A stretch of 64,000 bases of DNA from Alphaproteobacteria bacterium LSUCC0396 (GTDB lineage: Bacteria; Pseudomonadota; Alphaproteobacteria; Puniceispirillales; Puniceispirillaceae). The stretch is from positions 930,001 through 994,000 of the forward strand of contig CP166131.1 in assembly GCA_041228345.1 (NCBI GenBank), read 5' to 3'. The notes below the pieces were generated by a model. The model was not told the DNA's origin and ran no database searches. It saw only the letters and a list, made by a program, of their open reading frames with translations. The position numbers and the translations under genes are program-made. Of the stretch, positions 8,037 to 17,384 are shown one piece after another (position 1 is the stretch's first letter; every line of letters starts with the position of its first letter).

Positions 8037-9545
8037 ATGGACGTTAATCTCGCATTTTTCATTGATCTGTTTTTCCATATAATGGGGATGTGGTGGGTTA
8101 TCGTCCCCTCTATTCTGCTTGGTCTCATTGTTGGTGCAATTCCTGGGTTCAGCGCGGCCAACACAATCATCATCCTGCTGCCCTTTACCTTTATGATGGA
8201 GGTCGAGGTCGGGCTTGTCTTTATGATTGCGCTCTATTGCTCGTCACGGCTTGGCGCGGGTATTCCGGCTATTTTGGTCAATATTCCGGGGACAGCTGGC
8301 GCTGCGGCAACCCCGCTTGACGGCTATCCAATGGCAAAAAAGGGGCTTGGGCAACGCGCGCTGTCGATTTCCTTTGTGTCATCAATTATCGGCGGTGTTC
8401 TTACCACTGCGATTGCCCTTGTGACTATGCCTTGGCTGGCGCGTGTTGGCTTTTATATGCATAGCGTAGAAATGATTGTGGTGATGCTTTTTGGCATTTC
8501 ACTGATTGCATCAGTTGCAGCAAAGGACATGATCAAGGGATTGATTGCTGGCTTTTTCGGACTGATGATCGGCTCGATCGGGGCCGACCATGTTTATGCT
8601 ACCCCGCGTGGCACAATGGGCTTTCTTGAGCTTTATGATGGCGTGCCTTTGATCCCTGCTCTTGTTGGCCTGTTCGCGATTTCCGAGGCTTTTCTGGTTA
8701 TCGAAAGCGGATCAATCTTGTCAAAAAGCAACGTCCAGAATGTGGATAATGCCAGCTGGAAAGAGACTATCAAGGGCGTTCGCATCACCTTGAAGCGCTG
8801 GTATCATGTCACATGGACAAGCATGATAGGGCTTATTATCGGCGTCATTCCAGGCGCTGGCGCTGCCATCGCATCCTTTGTTGCCTATCAGCAATCACGA
8901 ACCTTTTCTAAAACACCAGACGCCTATGGTACAGGACATTACGAGGGGCTGATCGCTCCTGAGGCAGCAAATAATGGGGTAACTGCTGGAACGTTGATAC
9001 CACTGATGGTGCTTGGCATTCCCGGCGGTGCCACAGCAGCCATAATGATGGTGGTAATGCAATATCAAGGCGTGCCTACCGGCCCGCGCCTGTTTGTCGA
9101 ACGGCCAGAGCTGGGCTATGGCGTGTTTATGGCGATGTTGGTGACGTATCTTTTGATGGCCTTCACTATTTTGCCGATGTCACGCTATATGTCGCGGGTC
9201 ACCATGGTGTCGACCACCTACATGTCACCAATCATTATCGCCTTTACGCTTGTCGGTTCATTTGTGCCGCGGGAATATATGTTTGATATGTATCTGGCTT
9301 TTGCCTTTGGCATCGTTGGATATATTGCTCGCAAAACCGGTTATCATGTTGCAGCAATTTTAATTGGTGTGATCCTCGGCCCGCTTCTCGAGCAGTATAT
9401 GCTTCGTGCATTAAAAATGTCTGACGGTGATCCAATGGTGCTTTTCTCGTCATCACTCGGCAATATTTTGTGGGCGGCGCTCGTCATAACCTTAATCTTG
9501 CCGGCATTTTTCAAACGTCGGCGTCACTCCAAAACCGTTGAATAG
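8037..9545 (+). CDS. Tripartite tricarboxylate transporter large membrane subunit (TctA family)
   Basis: A 502-residue permease with about 10-12 membrane segments. The TctA signatures are present: GAIPGFSAANTIIILLPFTF, GIPAILVNIPGTAGAAATPLDGYPMA, and the second repeat GVIPGAGAAIASFVAY with GVTAGTLIPLMVLGIPGGATAAIM. This subunit forms the ion-coupled translocation path for the carboxylate delivered by the TctC-like receptor. The LVIVD propeller gene starts 10 bp after its stop, implying one transcript. Confidence 0.9.
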   Translation: MDVNLAFFIDLFFHIMGMWWVIVPSILLGLIVGAIPGFSAANTIIILLPFTFMMEVEVGLVFMIALYCSSRLGAGIPAILVNIPGTAGAAATPLDGYPMAKKGLGQRALSISFVSSIIGGVLTTAIALVTMPWLARVGFYMHSVEMIVVMLFGISLIASVAAKDMIKGLIAGFFGLMIGSIGADHVYATPRGTMGFLELYDGVPLIPALVGLFAISEAFLVIESGSILSKSNVQNVDNASWKETIKGVRITLKRWYHVTWTSMIGLIIGVIPGAGAAIASFVAYQQSRTFSKTPDAYGTGHYEGLIAPEAANNGVTAGTLIPLMVLGIPGGATAAIMMVVMQYQGVPTGPRLFVERPELGYGVFMAMLVTYLLMAFTILPMSRYMSRVTMVSTTYMSPIIIAFTLVGSFVPREYMFDMYLAFAFGIVGYIARKTGYHVAAILIGVILGPLLEQYMLRALKMSDGDPMVLFSSSLGNILWAALVITLILPAFFKRRRHSKTVE

Positions 9546-9554
9546 GCAGATTTC

Positions 9555-10835
9555 ATGCAAACAGAACCAGTCGCGTTAAATATCGAACAAATTGCCCGAG
9601 TGGACATCGCCGGTGGCGGGCAGGTTACGGTAGAGGATGGATATGCCTATATTGGTCACATGGATGCGCCAGATGGCACCACCATAATTGACGTCAAAGA
9701 CCCATATAATCCCAAAATCGTAGCCGAAATTAAACTCGATGATCATCTATCCCACACGCATAAAGTAAGGGTTGCAGGTGATATCATGATTACCAATGTC
9801 GAGCAGGCGCAGCGACATCTTTTACGGCGAGGAGAGCGGCTACCGGCCCTTCGCGAACAGTTGCGCGATGAGTTGGGGCGTGAGGCCAGCGACGCCGAAC
9901 TTGCTGAGGCGCTTGGTGTTCCGGTGGCAAAGATTGCTGATATTGATCATTTCCTTGCCAATGGCTATCACGATGGCGGTTTTCGCGTTTGGGATATCTC
10001 TGACCGCTCAAAGCCAAAGCTATTATCCTATGTTCGCACGCATGGCTTTGGCACCCACCGGTTTGATATGGATAAGAATTACGCCTATATCTCGACCGAA
10101 ATGGAGGGCTATGTCGGCAATATTTTGGTTATCTATGATCTTGCCGATCCCAGCAATCCGGTTGAGGTTTCTCGCTGGCATATGCCGGGTCAGCACCTTG
10201 CCGCAGGCGAGACGCCGACATGGTCAGGCTATAAGAACCGGCTGCATCACGCATTGCGAGTTGGTGATGAAATGTGGGCTGCTGTCTGGTATGCGGGTTT
10301 TCAGGTGATCGACGTCAAGGACATTAAAAATCCCAAAACCCTTGCAGCGCATAATTATCACCCCCCTTTCCCTGAGCCAACCCACACCGTTTTGCCATGC
10401 GAGCAATTGATTGATGGTCGGCGGATTGCCGTTGTTGTTGATGAAGAACACGATCACACGCCCGGCCTGCTGCACGGCTTTTTGTGGATTTTTGACATCA
10501 CCGACCTCGATAATATCCATGCATTATCGGCCTTTGATGTCAGCGAGATGGACTCGCCTTGGTCGCGTGCCAAGGGCCGCTTTGGCGCGCATCAATTCCG
10601 TGAAAAGATCGACACCACACTAGTTTATGCGACCTGGTTTTCAGGCGGATTGCGGGTGATTGATATCGCCGACCCGTTCAAGCCACGCGAGGTGGCGCAT
10701 TATATTCCGCTTCCCCCCGCTGGGCATGAGAGCCCGCAAAGCAACGATGTCGACGTTGATGACAAAGGCTTTATTTATCTTCTCGACCGCAATGGCGGAC
10801 TGGAAATCTTGCGCATGACGTTGCCTAACAACTGA
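9555..10835 (+). CDS. LVIVD-repeat beta-propeller protein with a sigma-region-3-like helical insertion
   Basis: A 426-residue protein without a signal peptide. It is built of LVIVD-type blades, each ending in a strand such as TTIIDVKDPYNP, FRVWDISDRSKP, FQVIDVKDIKNP or LRVIDIADPFKP. A histidine recurs at the same place in successive blades (about H69, H168, H232, H277, H346; Asn/Asp near 397-398 in the last), suggesting a lined central channel. Between blades 1 and 2, about residues 83-137 form a charged helical insertion whose core, RLPALREQLRDELGREAS and DAELAEALGV, resembles sigma-70 region 3. The function is unknown. Its place right after the transporter suggests an enzyme or binding protein for the imported compound. 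Confidence 0.75.
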   Translation: MQTEPVALNIEQIARVDIAGGGQVTVEDGYAYIGHMDAPDGTTIIDVKDPYNPKIVAEIKLDDHLSHTHKVRVAGDIMITNVEQAQRHLLRRGERLPALREQLRDELGREASDAELAEALGVPVAKIADIDHFLANGYHDGGFRVWDISDRSKPKLLSYVRTHGFGTHRFDMDKNYAYISTEMEGYVGNILVIYDLADPSNPVEVSRWHMPGQHLAAGETPTWSGYKNRLHHALRVGDEMWAAVWYAGFQVIDVKDIKNPKTLAAHNYHPPFPEPTHTVLPCEQLIDGRRIAVVVDEEHDHTPGLLHGFLWIFDITDLDNIHALSAFDVSEMDSPWSRAKGRFGAHQFREKIDTTLVYATWFSGGLRVIDIADPFKPREVAHYIPLPPAGHESPQSNDVDVDDKGFIYLLDRNGGLEILRMTLPNN

Positions 10836-10876
10836 GTGCCCATACCTCGGCAGACTTAACCAAAAAAGGAAAATCA

Positions 10877-11797
10877 ATGATAAATGCCCATCTTGAAAGC
10901 GCTGTTGTCGGCGAAGAACATTGGACTGAAAAAGGTGATGTAAAGCTATTTATGTGGAACAAGTTTTTGCCTGACGCCACGGAAAAAAAGGGAACAATCC
11001 TGTTTGTGCACGGCTCGTCCATGGCATCACAGCCAACCTTTGATCTTCATGTCGATGGGCGCCCATTCAGCTCGGCAATGAATTATTTTTCAACATTGGG
11101 CTATGACACATGGTGCGTTGACATGGAGGGGTATGGCCGTTCATCAAAGCATCGCGACATCACCTGCGACATCGCCAATGGTGCCGATGATTTGGCAGCC
11201 GCCAGCGCCTATATCCAGAATTATCGGAATTGTGGCCCGATGCATGTATATGGCATTTCATCCGGCGCATTGCGCGCCGCAACATTTGCCGAGCGTCATC
11301 CAGAACGCGTTGCACGGCTGGCGCTTGACGCATTCGTCTGGACAGGTGAAGGCAGCCCGACGCTAGCCGACCGGACAAAAAAACTGCCGCAGTTTCTTGA
11401 GTCAAATCGGCGCCCGATTGATTATGCGTTTGTGCAATCAATCTTTAACCGTGATCATCCCGACTGCGTTGAGCCAAAGGTTGTTGATGCTTTTGCCGAG
11501 GCGATTTGCGCACTTGATGACTCGATGCCAAACGGCACCTATATCGATATGTGTTCGCGTTTACCGCTTGTGGACCCGGATAAGATAACCGTTCCAACAA
11601 TTGTTTTACGGGGCCAGTATGACGGTATCGCTGGGGTTCCGGATTTGCTGAAGTTTTTTGAAAAATTGCCAAATCCTGACAAGCAATTCACCTTCATGGA
11701 AGGCATTTCTCATGCGAGTTTCCAGCAGAAAAACTATTTGATGGTCTATGATATTCTATCAGCATTTCTCGGCCGCACAGCACCAGTCTATCGGTAA
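10877..11797 (+). CDS. Alpha/beta hydrolase
   Basis: A 306-residue alpha/beta-hydrolase-fold protein. The nucleophile elbow is YGISSGAL, the oxyanion loop is HGSSMA, the acid is probably in GQYDGIAG and the histidine is in GISHASF. AAGGAAAATCA precedes the ATG. It is the last gene of the island and is followed by a strong terminator. Hydrolases of this group cleave esters, lactones or C-C bonds of ring-cleavage products. Together with the FAH protein it suggests breakdown of an imported ester or diketo acid, but the substrate is not known. Confidence 0.8.
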   Translation: MINAHLESAVVGEEHWTEKGDVKLFMWNKFLPDATEKKGTILFVHGSSMASQPTFDLHVDGRPFSSAMNYFSTLGYDTWCVDMEGYGRSSKHRDITCDIANGADDLAAASAYIQNYRNCGPMHVYGISSGALRAATFAERHPERVARLALDAFVWTGEGSPTLADRTKKLPQFLESNRRPIDYAFVQSIFNRDHPDCVEPKVVDAFAEAICALDDSMPNGTYIDMCSRLPLVDPDKITVPTIVLRGQYDGIAGVPDLLKFFEKLPNPDKQFTFMEGISHASFQQKNYLMVYDILSAFLGRTAPVYR

Positions 11798-11819
11798 GCA
11801 ACAACCATCCACCATATTG

Positions 11820-11859
11820 AAAAAGGGCCAGCGGAACAGGTCCAGCTGGCCTTTTTTGT
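11820..11859 (+). terminator. Rho-independent terminator closing the catabolic island
   Basis: GGCCAGC (11826-11832) pairs with GCTGGCC (11845-11851). The stem is extended by an A-run on the left against TTTTTT on the right. It lies about 25 bp past the hydrolase stop. Confidence 0.8.
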
Positions 11860-11914
11860 TATTTCAATCGTGGTTGCCGATCATTCGTGATAGCCGGCTG
11901 CCGCCCCCTAGCGG

Positions 11915-12856
11915 CTAGACACCTTCAAGTGCGGTCATATGCTGGCACACGCTCTCACCCAAAGCGGTTAGGTCATAGCCACCTTCGAGCAGGCTGACCA
12001 ACCGCATCGCGCCACTCGTTTCAGCCACCTTTTTTGCCGCGTCAATAATATCATTGGTCAAAATGCCAAAATCTTCACTACTCATCTGCAACCCGCCAAG
12101 GGGATCGGCCTCATGCGCATCAAATCCGGCCGAAATTATGATCAATTCAGGCTTTGTCTCAATGATGGAAGGCAAAAGATTATCACGCCAGCCAGACCGG
12201 ATACTGCTGCCTCCGGTGCCATAAGCAAGCGGCAGATTGAAAATATTCTGATAGGCTCCGGTTTCCTCATAAGCTCCGGTACCTGGGAAAAGCGGCATCT
12301 GATGGGACGAGGCATAAAACAGGCTGCCGTCATTCCAGAAACAGGCCTGCGTTCCGTTACCATGATGGACGTCAAAATCCAGCACCACAACACGGTTTAC
12401 CCCCCATTTTTCCTGCGCATGACGCGCGGCAATCGCAGCACTGGAAAACAGACAAAAGCCCATGGCCTTATCCGGCTCGGCATGATGACCGGGTGGCCGC
12501 ATCAAACTAAAGGCGGTGCTGGCCTGATTATCCATAACCATATCAACCGCAAGACAGGCCCCGCCAACAGCGCGGGAAGCACATTCATAACCGCGCTTGC
12601 TGGCCCATGTATCCGCATCAAACGGTGCCGGTTCATCAGCCTCGCCAGCTACGTCATACACCATGTCGAGATAGGCATCACCATGCACTAATTCCAGCTG
12701 GGAGCGTGACGCTATTGGCGCGGCAACTCGTTTCCATGACTGATAGCCATCACCAATATGTTCGAGAATTGCCGCATAGCGTTGCGGCCGTTCAGGATGA
12801 CCTGCGGGCACATCATGGCGAGATGATATTTCATGCGTAATCAGGGCAGGTTTCAT
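11915..12856 (-). CDS. Histone deacetylase-family / acetylpolyamine amidohydrolase-like protein
   Basis: A 313-residue zinc hydrolase of the HDAC superfamily. It has the substrate-pocket block RPPGHHAEPDKAMGFCLFSS, zinc ligands in VLDFDVHHGNGTQ and SAGFDAHEADPLGG, and the final LLEGGYD. Bacterial members remove acetyl groups from polyamines or other amines or reverse protein acetylation; the physiological target cannot be deduced. It is a single gene, convergent with the hydrolase upstream and divergent from htpG. Confidence 0.85.
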   Translation of the reverse strand: MKPALITHEISSRHDVPAGHPERPQRYAAILEHIGDGYQSWKRVAAPIASRSQLELVHGDAYLDMVYDVAGEADEPAPFDADTWASKRGYECASRAVGGACLAVDMVMDNQASTAFSLMRPPGHHAEPDKAMGFCLFSSAAIAARHAQEKWGVNRVVVLDFDVHHGNGTQACFWNDGSLFYASSHQMPLFPGTGAYEETGAYQNIFNLPLAYGTGGSSIRSGWRDNLLPSIIETKPELIIISAGFDAHEADPLGGLQMSSEDFGILTNDIIDAAKKVAETSGAMRLVSLLEGGYDLTALGESVCQHMTALEGV

Positions 12857-13085
12857 CGGTCATTTCTGTCAATCGGGATGGATAGTAATCCACCAAAGGG
12901 TTACCATATCTTTTAATTCAGCTTAGCATAGATTTGCCGGATCGTAAGGTCTCAAAACGCACTCATGGCAATCCTGCTTTCAGGGTAAATTCCATCTCAA
13001 TTTTACCTTGAAATCTAACTGCCAAATTCTTAAATCGGTAGCGCATCGAGATAGCCGATATAGTTGAAATACCAAGGAGCAATCT

Positions 13086-14948
13086 ATGACCACCCAAACA
13101 TTCAATTTTGAAGCCGATACCGGAAAAATTCTGAACATCGTGATCAATTCACTTTATTCGCAAAAAGAAATCTTCCTGCGTGAGCTGATCTCGAACGCAT
13201 CAGATGCCATCAACAAGCGGAAATTTGAGATCATCACTGCTGGCAGTGCCGCCGATACTTTCGATGGAAAAATCACCATCACCGTTCATAAAAAGGACAA
13301 GACCATTACCATAAGCGACAATGGCATTGGCCTGTCAGCCGAGGAAATGGTCGAGACGCTTGGCACAATTGCCAGCTCTGGAACCAAGGCCTTTATGGAA
13401 GCCGCCAAAACAACCAAAGATGCCGATAAAATGACCGACCAGCTGATCGGACAGTTTGGCGTTGGCTTTTATTCCGCCTTTATGGTGGCCGACAAGGTTG
13501 AAGTATTATCGAAGAAACATGACGCCAAATCTGCAAATCTATGGGCCAGTGACGGCCAGGGCGGTTTTAGCATTACTGATGCAGATCGTCATGAAACCGG
13601 CACCAGCGTTATTCTTTATATGCGCAATGACGCTAAGGAGTATCTTGAGCAGGAACGTATCGCGCATCTGGTTAAAAAATATTCCGATCACATTGCCCAA
13701 CCTATTTTTTGGATTGGCAAGGATGACGCGGCTGACCAGCTAAATTCATCAGCTGCCCTGTGGACGCGGCCAGCCAAAGAAATTTCCGAGGATGAATATA
13801 AATCATTTTACCATGCTGTAGCTTCAGCTTATGACAAGCCCTTCATCACACTTCATAATAAGACCGAAGGCGCGGTTGAATTTACCAACTTGCTGTTCAT
13901 CCCGTCATCTGCGCCGTTTGATCTCTATGATCCAGAACGCAAATCGAAACTGCAGCTTTATGTAAACCGTGTTTTCATTACGGATGATTATGAGGGGCTT
14001 GTGCCAAAATGGCTTCGGTTCCTGCGCGGTATTATCGACACGCCCGATGTTGATCTGAATGTTAGCCGCGAAATGTTACAGCAAAATCCCGCCGTCACAA
14101 AAATCAGCAAGGCGGTAGTCAAACGCACCATTAGCGAGATGAAAAAGGCGTTGGAAAAACGCCGTGATGATTATGCCAATTTCTGGGATGGGCTTGGCAA
14201 GGTTATCAAAGAGGGGCTTTATGAAGATTCGGCTAATAGTGAAAAGCTGCTGGAGATTTGTCTGTTCCGGTCAACCAAGACCGACAAGATGATTACGCTT
14301 CAGGAATATGTTGACGGGTTTGCGCAAAATCAGGAGGTGATCTATTACCTATCGGCTGATGATGCAGGACGCGCCCGGCTGAGCCCGCATCTTGAGTCAT
14401 TTCAGGCAAAGGATATTGACGTCTTGCTCCTGACCGACCCGATCGATGATTTCTGGCTATCCAACATTCAGCAATTCGCTGGCAAGACTTTTCAGTCAAT
14501 CACCAGAGGCGAGGTGAATCTATCGGATATTGGTGAAGCCAAGCAGAAAGATGACCAGCCAGATGAAACTCTGTCGGACATTTTTGTTGCGAAGATCAAA
14601 AACGTGCTTGAAGGCAGTGTCGCGAATGTACGTAGCTCGGCAAATATGGAAACCAGTCTGGCCCGACTTGTGGCCGACGAGAATGGCATGGATCAGCAAA
14701 TGGAGCGGATGATGCGAATGCACAATCCCGACTTTAAGGGTATGCCGAAAATCCTTGAAGTAAACGCAAAACACCCATTGATCAAATCATTGAACGCCAA
14801 GCTGGAGACCGGCGAATTTGAAGGATCGGATGATTTTGCCAAATTAATTCTAGATACTGCATTGGTTGCCGAGGGCGAGGCGATTATTGACCCGCGCGAC
14901 TTTACCAGACGCCTATCGGATGTGATGCAAAAGGCGCTTGCGGGTTAA
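13086..14948 (+). CDS. htpG: Hsp90-family chaperone HtpG
   Basis: A 620-residue ATP-dependent chaperone, close to the usual length of bacterial HtpG. The GHKL ATPase motifs are present: LRELISNASDAINKRKFE, ITISDNGIGLSAEEM, GTIASSGTKAF and IGQFGVGFYSAFMVA. The middle domain keeps DLNVSREMLQQNPAV. AAGGAG lies upstream of the ATG. It folds and remodels client proteins in the cytosol under stress. The 229-bp upstream gap presumably holds a heat-shock promoter; a CTTGAAA string at 13007 is suggestive, but no matching -10 element is clear. Confidence 0.95.
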   Translation: MTTQTFNFEADTGKILNIVINSLYSQKEIFLRELISNASDAINKRKFEIITAGSAADTFDGKITITVHKKDKTITISDNGIGLSAEEMVETLGTIASSGTKAFMEAAKTTKDADKMTDQLIGQFGVGFYSAFMVADKVEVLSKKHDAKSANLWASDGQGGFSITDADRHETGTSVILYMRNDAKEYLEQERIAHLVKKYSDHIAQPIFWIGKDDAADQLNSSAALWTRPAKEISEDEYKSFYHAVASAYDKPFITLHNKTEGAVEFTNLLFIPSSAPFDLYDPERKSKLQLYVNRVFITDDYEGLVPKWLRFLRGIIDTPDVDLNVSREMLQQNPAVTKISKAVVKRTISEMKKALEKRRDDYANFWDGLGKVIKEGLYEDSANSEKLLEICLFRSTKTDKMITLQEYVDGFAQNQEVIYYLSADDAGRARLSPHLESFQAKDIDVLLLTDPIDDFWLSNIQQFAGKTFQSITRGEVNLSDIGEAKQKDDQPDETLSDIFVAKIKNVLEGSVANVRSSANMETSLARLVADENGMDQQMERMMRMHNPDFKGMPKILEVNAKHPLIKSLNAKLETGEFEGSDDFAKLILDTALVAEGEAIIDPRDFTRRLSDVMQKALAG

Positions 14949-14966
14949 TCAGAAACGGCGGCCGGC

Positions 14967-15776
14967 CTAGCCTTTCTGGGCTGGTCTTTTCATCTCAATT
15001 TTACCCATATCCAGCCTGCCGATAATCTTGCCAATCCAGCTTTTGACTTCGATGCGGACCGGTACGAGTTGGCCTTGAGATGGTCGGCCAAAAAACATCT
15101 TAAAACGGTCATTGTCAGGCTTGTCATCTCCGCGCCATTTTGACTCGATCCGGTGTCCCCCTATCGGAATAAATTGCACACGGCAGGCCATTGCGCTGCC
15201 TTCGTATTCGTCCGGGCGTGCCTTGGTTAATTCAACCGCGCCGATGGTTTCAAAAGAGATCCGGCTACGCCTCCGACCATCATAGATCTCATAGCTTGCG
15301 GTGCAATTCCCGTCGGCCTCAATTTGATTGATCAACCGCAGAACCGCACTATAGGGATCGATTACACCGACGCGCATCTGATCGCTAAGCGGATAGACTT
15401 CGTCCAGATCCAGGTCGGGTATGCGGGTCTCGGAAATAACATTTGACGCAGAGTCCCAAATCACCCGGCTTTTCACGGTATCAACCCCAGAAAGGCGCTC
15501 CATCATCAGGGTTTTTGGTTGCCAGTTACCCCCTGCTAAAACCAGCTCAGCCTCGGCATTGCTTTTGAATTCGCTGAATATCACTGCCAGCCCTCTAGAG
15601 CCAGCACTTGCCAAAATACGCGCTTTATCTGGTCCGAAGCGGTAATCGAGCTTGCTCTTAGCGAGCAGGATATTTCCCCAGCTAACATCATAGACCAATG
15701 TCGTTGACTGATATGGTGCCGCTACTGCTGCGCCTGCCCAAAACCCGAATAGTGCCAGCACCAAAAGGCTACGCAT
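14967..15776 (-). CDS. DUF3108-family exported protein
   Basis: A 269-residue protein with a Sec signal peptide (MRSLLVLALFGFWAGAAVAA, cleaved before PYQS). The mature part resembles DUF3108 proteins (LVYDVSWGNILLAKSKLDYRF near the start; PVRIEVKSWIGKIIGRL at the end), predicted beta-rich envelope proteins of unknown function. It is convergent with htpG, with only 18 bp between the stops. A 29-bp inverted repeat (CAGAAA/TTTCTG at 14950-14978) spans that junction and may serve as a bidirectional transcription stop. Confidence 0.7.
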   Translation of the reverse strand: MRSLLVLALFGFWAGAAVAAPYQSTTLVYDVSWGNILLAKSKLDYRFGPDKARILASAGSRGLAVIFSEFKSNAEAELVLAGGNWQPKTLMMERLSGVDTVKSRVIWDSASNVISETRIPDLDLDEVYPLSDQMRVGVIDPYSAVLRLINQIEADGNCTASYEIYDGRRRSRISFETIGAVELTKARPDEYEGSAMACRVQFIPIGGHRIESKWRGDDKPDNDRFKMFFGRPSQGQLVPVRIEVKSWIGKIIGRLDMGKIEMKRPAQKG

Positions 15777-15885
15777 TCTCTAATCCTCGCAAACAAACCA
15801 GGAATATACTACTACTGATCATGACAATCATCCAGGCTTCATCCACTTCATGCAAAAGAGGCACATTTTTAGGCCGTTTCATCTT

Positions 15886-15917
15886 TAAAAAAAAGCCGGT
15901 CAAGATGACCGGCTTTC
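15886..15917 (-). terminator. Rho-independent terminator after fccB
   Basis: AGCCGGTCA and TGACCGGCT (15894-15902, 15906-15914) form a 9-bp stem with a 3-nt loop. On the minus strand it is followed by a run of eight T. It lies about 22 bp past the fccB stop. Confidence 0.85.
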
Positions 15918-15938
15918 TTCAAATTTCTAGCTGATATT

Positions 15939-17204
15939 CTATGAGAACATATCGGTGGTAATACCGCTGTACCAACCAATCGACTCCTCATAGGTTGTCT
16001 TACGCACCTCACTGCTCTCATTTCCTTGTGAGACAAACTTATCAACCACATCAATTTTTTCTGACCCAGCTTTGTAATTTGCCCCAACCTTAACCCCGTC
16101 ATTGGTCGCGATGAGGCTCCAGCAAGTGTTGGCAAAGCGAGCGTCATAAACCCTACTTCCGGTTAATTCACCGCGAATTGCATTTGCCGCTACCTTTGCT
16201 TGACTATTCGCAGAAAAGCCGGATTTCGGCATCGCAGAAGCTACAGAAGCATCGCCGAGAACATATATATTAGGATCAGCCTTTGACGCCATGGTAGCCG
16301 GAATGATTGGCGCCCAATCACCATCGGTAACACCTGCGTTTTGAGCAATTACCCCGGCACGCATTGCTGGAATTACACACGCCGCATCAGCTTTAAACGT
16401 GTCAAGATCAGTGACGATTTCCATCGTCTCGTGATTAACTGATTTGATACCCCCGTGAGCTTCCGGGCCGATCCATTCAACCATTCCTGAATAGTGTTTT
16501 TCCCAACCCGCTGTGAACAGCCCCATCTTGGAGAATTTTGCCTTGGGGTCTAGCACAATAATTTTCGCGGTAGGGTTACGCTCTTTCAAAAGATGCGCAA
16601 TCATCGATACGCGCTCATATGGTCCTGGTGGGCAGCGGTATGGATTTGGCGGTGCAACCATTACAAATGTCCCGCCTTTTTTCATCGTCATAACTTGATT
16701 GCGAATTTGCTGCGCTTGCGTTCCTGATGTCCAACCATGCGGCATACGCCCTTGAGCCTGCGGCGAATAGCCAGCGATGCTATCATATTTTAGCGCAATA
16801 CCGGGCGACAATACTAGTTTGTCATAAGACAGCTTGCCGCCAGATGCCAACGTCACCGTTCTTGCAGCGCCGTCAACCGATGCAGCCCACTCATGCACAA
16901 CATTGATACGGTTATTTACTGCGAGGCCATAATAGTTGTGTCCTATCGAGGCGTATTTACGGAAACCACCAATATAAAGATTCGAGAAAAAACACGTGTA
17001 GTAGCGCTTTGACGCCTCAACGAGCGTAACGTCAATCGCACCTTTTGAGTCCTTTGCGATATAGCGCGCAGCAGTTGCACCGCCAGCACCACCGCCTATT
17101 ACAACAACCTTTGGAGTTGCACCAAAAGCCAGAGAAGGCATAGCAAGGCCAAGAGCTGATGCCCCAAACAGGCCGCCAAACCCGCGTCGTGATATTGTTG
17201 TCAT
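15939..17204 (-). CDS. fccB: Flavocytochrome c sulfide dehydrogenase, flavoprotein subunit
   Basis: A 421-residue protein with a Tat signal (SRRGFGGLFGASALGLAMPS) and an FAD-binding GxGxxG block (VVVIGGGAGGATAARYI). Redox cysteines are expected in YYTCFFSN and NPYRCPPGPYER, the positions seen in FccB/SoxF. The family C-terminal domain follows (FANTCWSLIATNDGVKVGANY). It oxidises sulfide to sulfur in the periplasm and passes electrons to its cytochrome c partner. GGGGAGG before 17204 sets the start; the frame runs on to 17231 without one. The fccA-like gene lies upstream on the same strand, 180 bp away. Confidence 0.9.
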   Translation of the reverse strand: MTTISRRGFGGLFGASALGLAMPSLAFGATPKVVVIGGGAGGATAARYIAKDSKGAIDVTLVEASKRYYTCFFSNLYIGGFRKYASIGHNYYGLAVNNRINVVHEWAASVDGAARTVTLASGGKLSYDKLVLSPGIALKYDSIAGYSPQAQGRMPHGWTSGTQAQQIRNQVMTMKKGGTFVMVAPPNPYRCPPGPYERVSMIAHLLKERNPTAKIIVLDPKAKFSKMGLFTAGWEKHYSGMVEWIGPEAHGGIKSVNHETMEIVTDLDTFKADAACVIPAMRAGVIAQNAGVTDGDWAPIIPATMASKADPNIYVLGDASVASAMPKSGFSANSQAKVAANAIRGELTGSRVYDARFANTCWSLIATNDGVKVGANYKAGSEKIDVVDKFVSQGNESSEVRKTTYEESIGWYSGITTDMFS

Positions 17205-17384
17205 ACAAACCTCCCCATTTTTTATGATCAATTTTTGATAGAACTATGCCGTTTAACCTAGTATCCCAAGCCGGATAGAACTAGAAAATCATTTATTTTG
17301 TAAAAATACAAATAGAAAACGCTATATTTTGTTTTCTCTTTCCACACATCGGACGACATCAGCATTTAACATGGGCTTTGTTCA

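Noticed and set aside
13007-13013. Heat-shock (sigma-32) promoter of htpG
   Set aside because: CTTGAAA matches the -35 box but no acceptable -10 element follows at the right distance.
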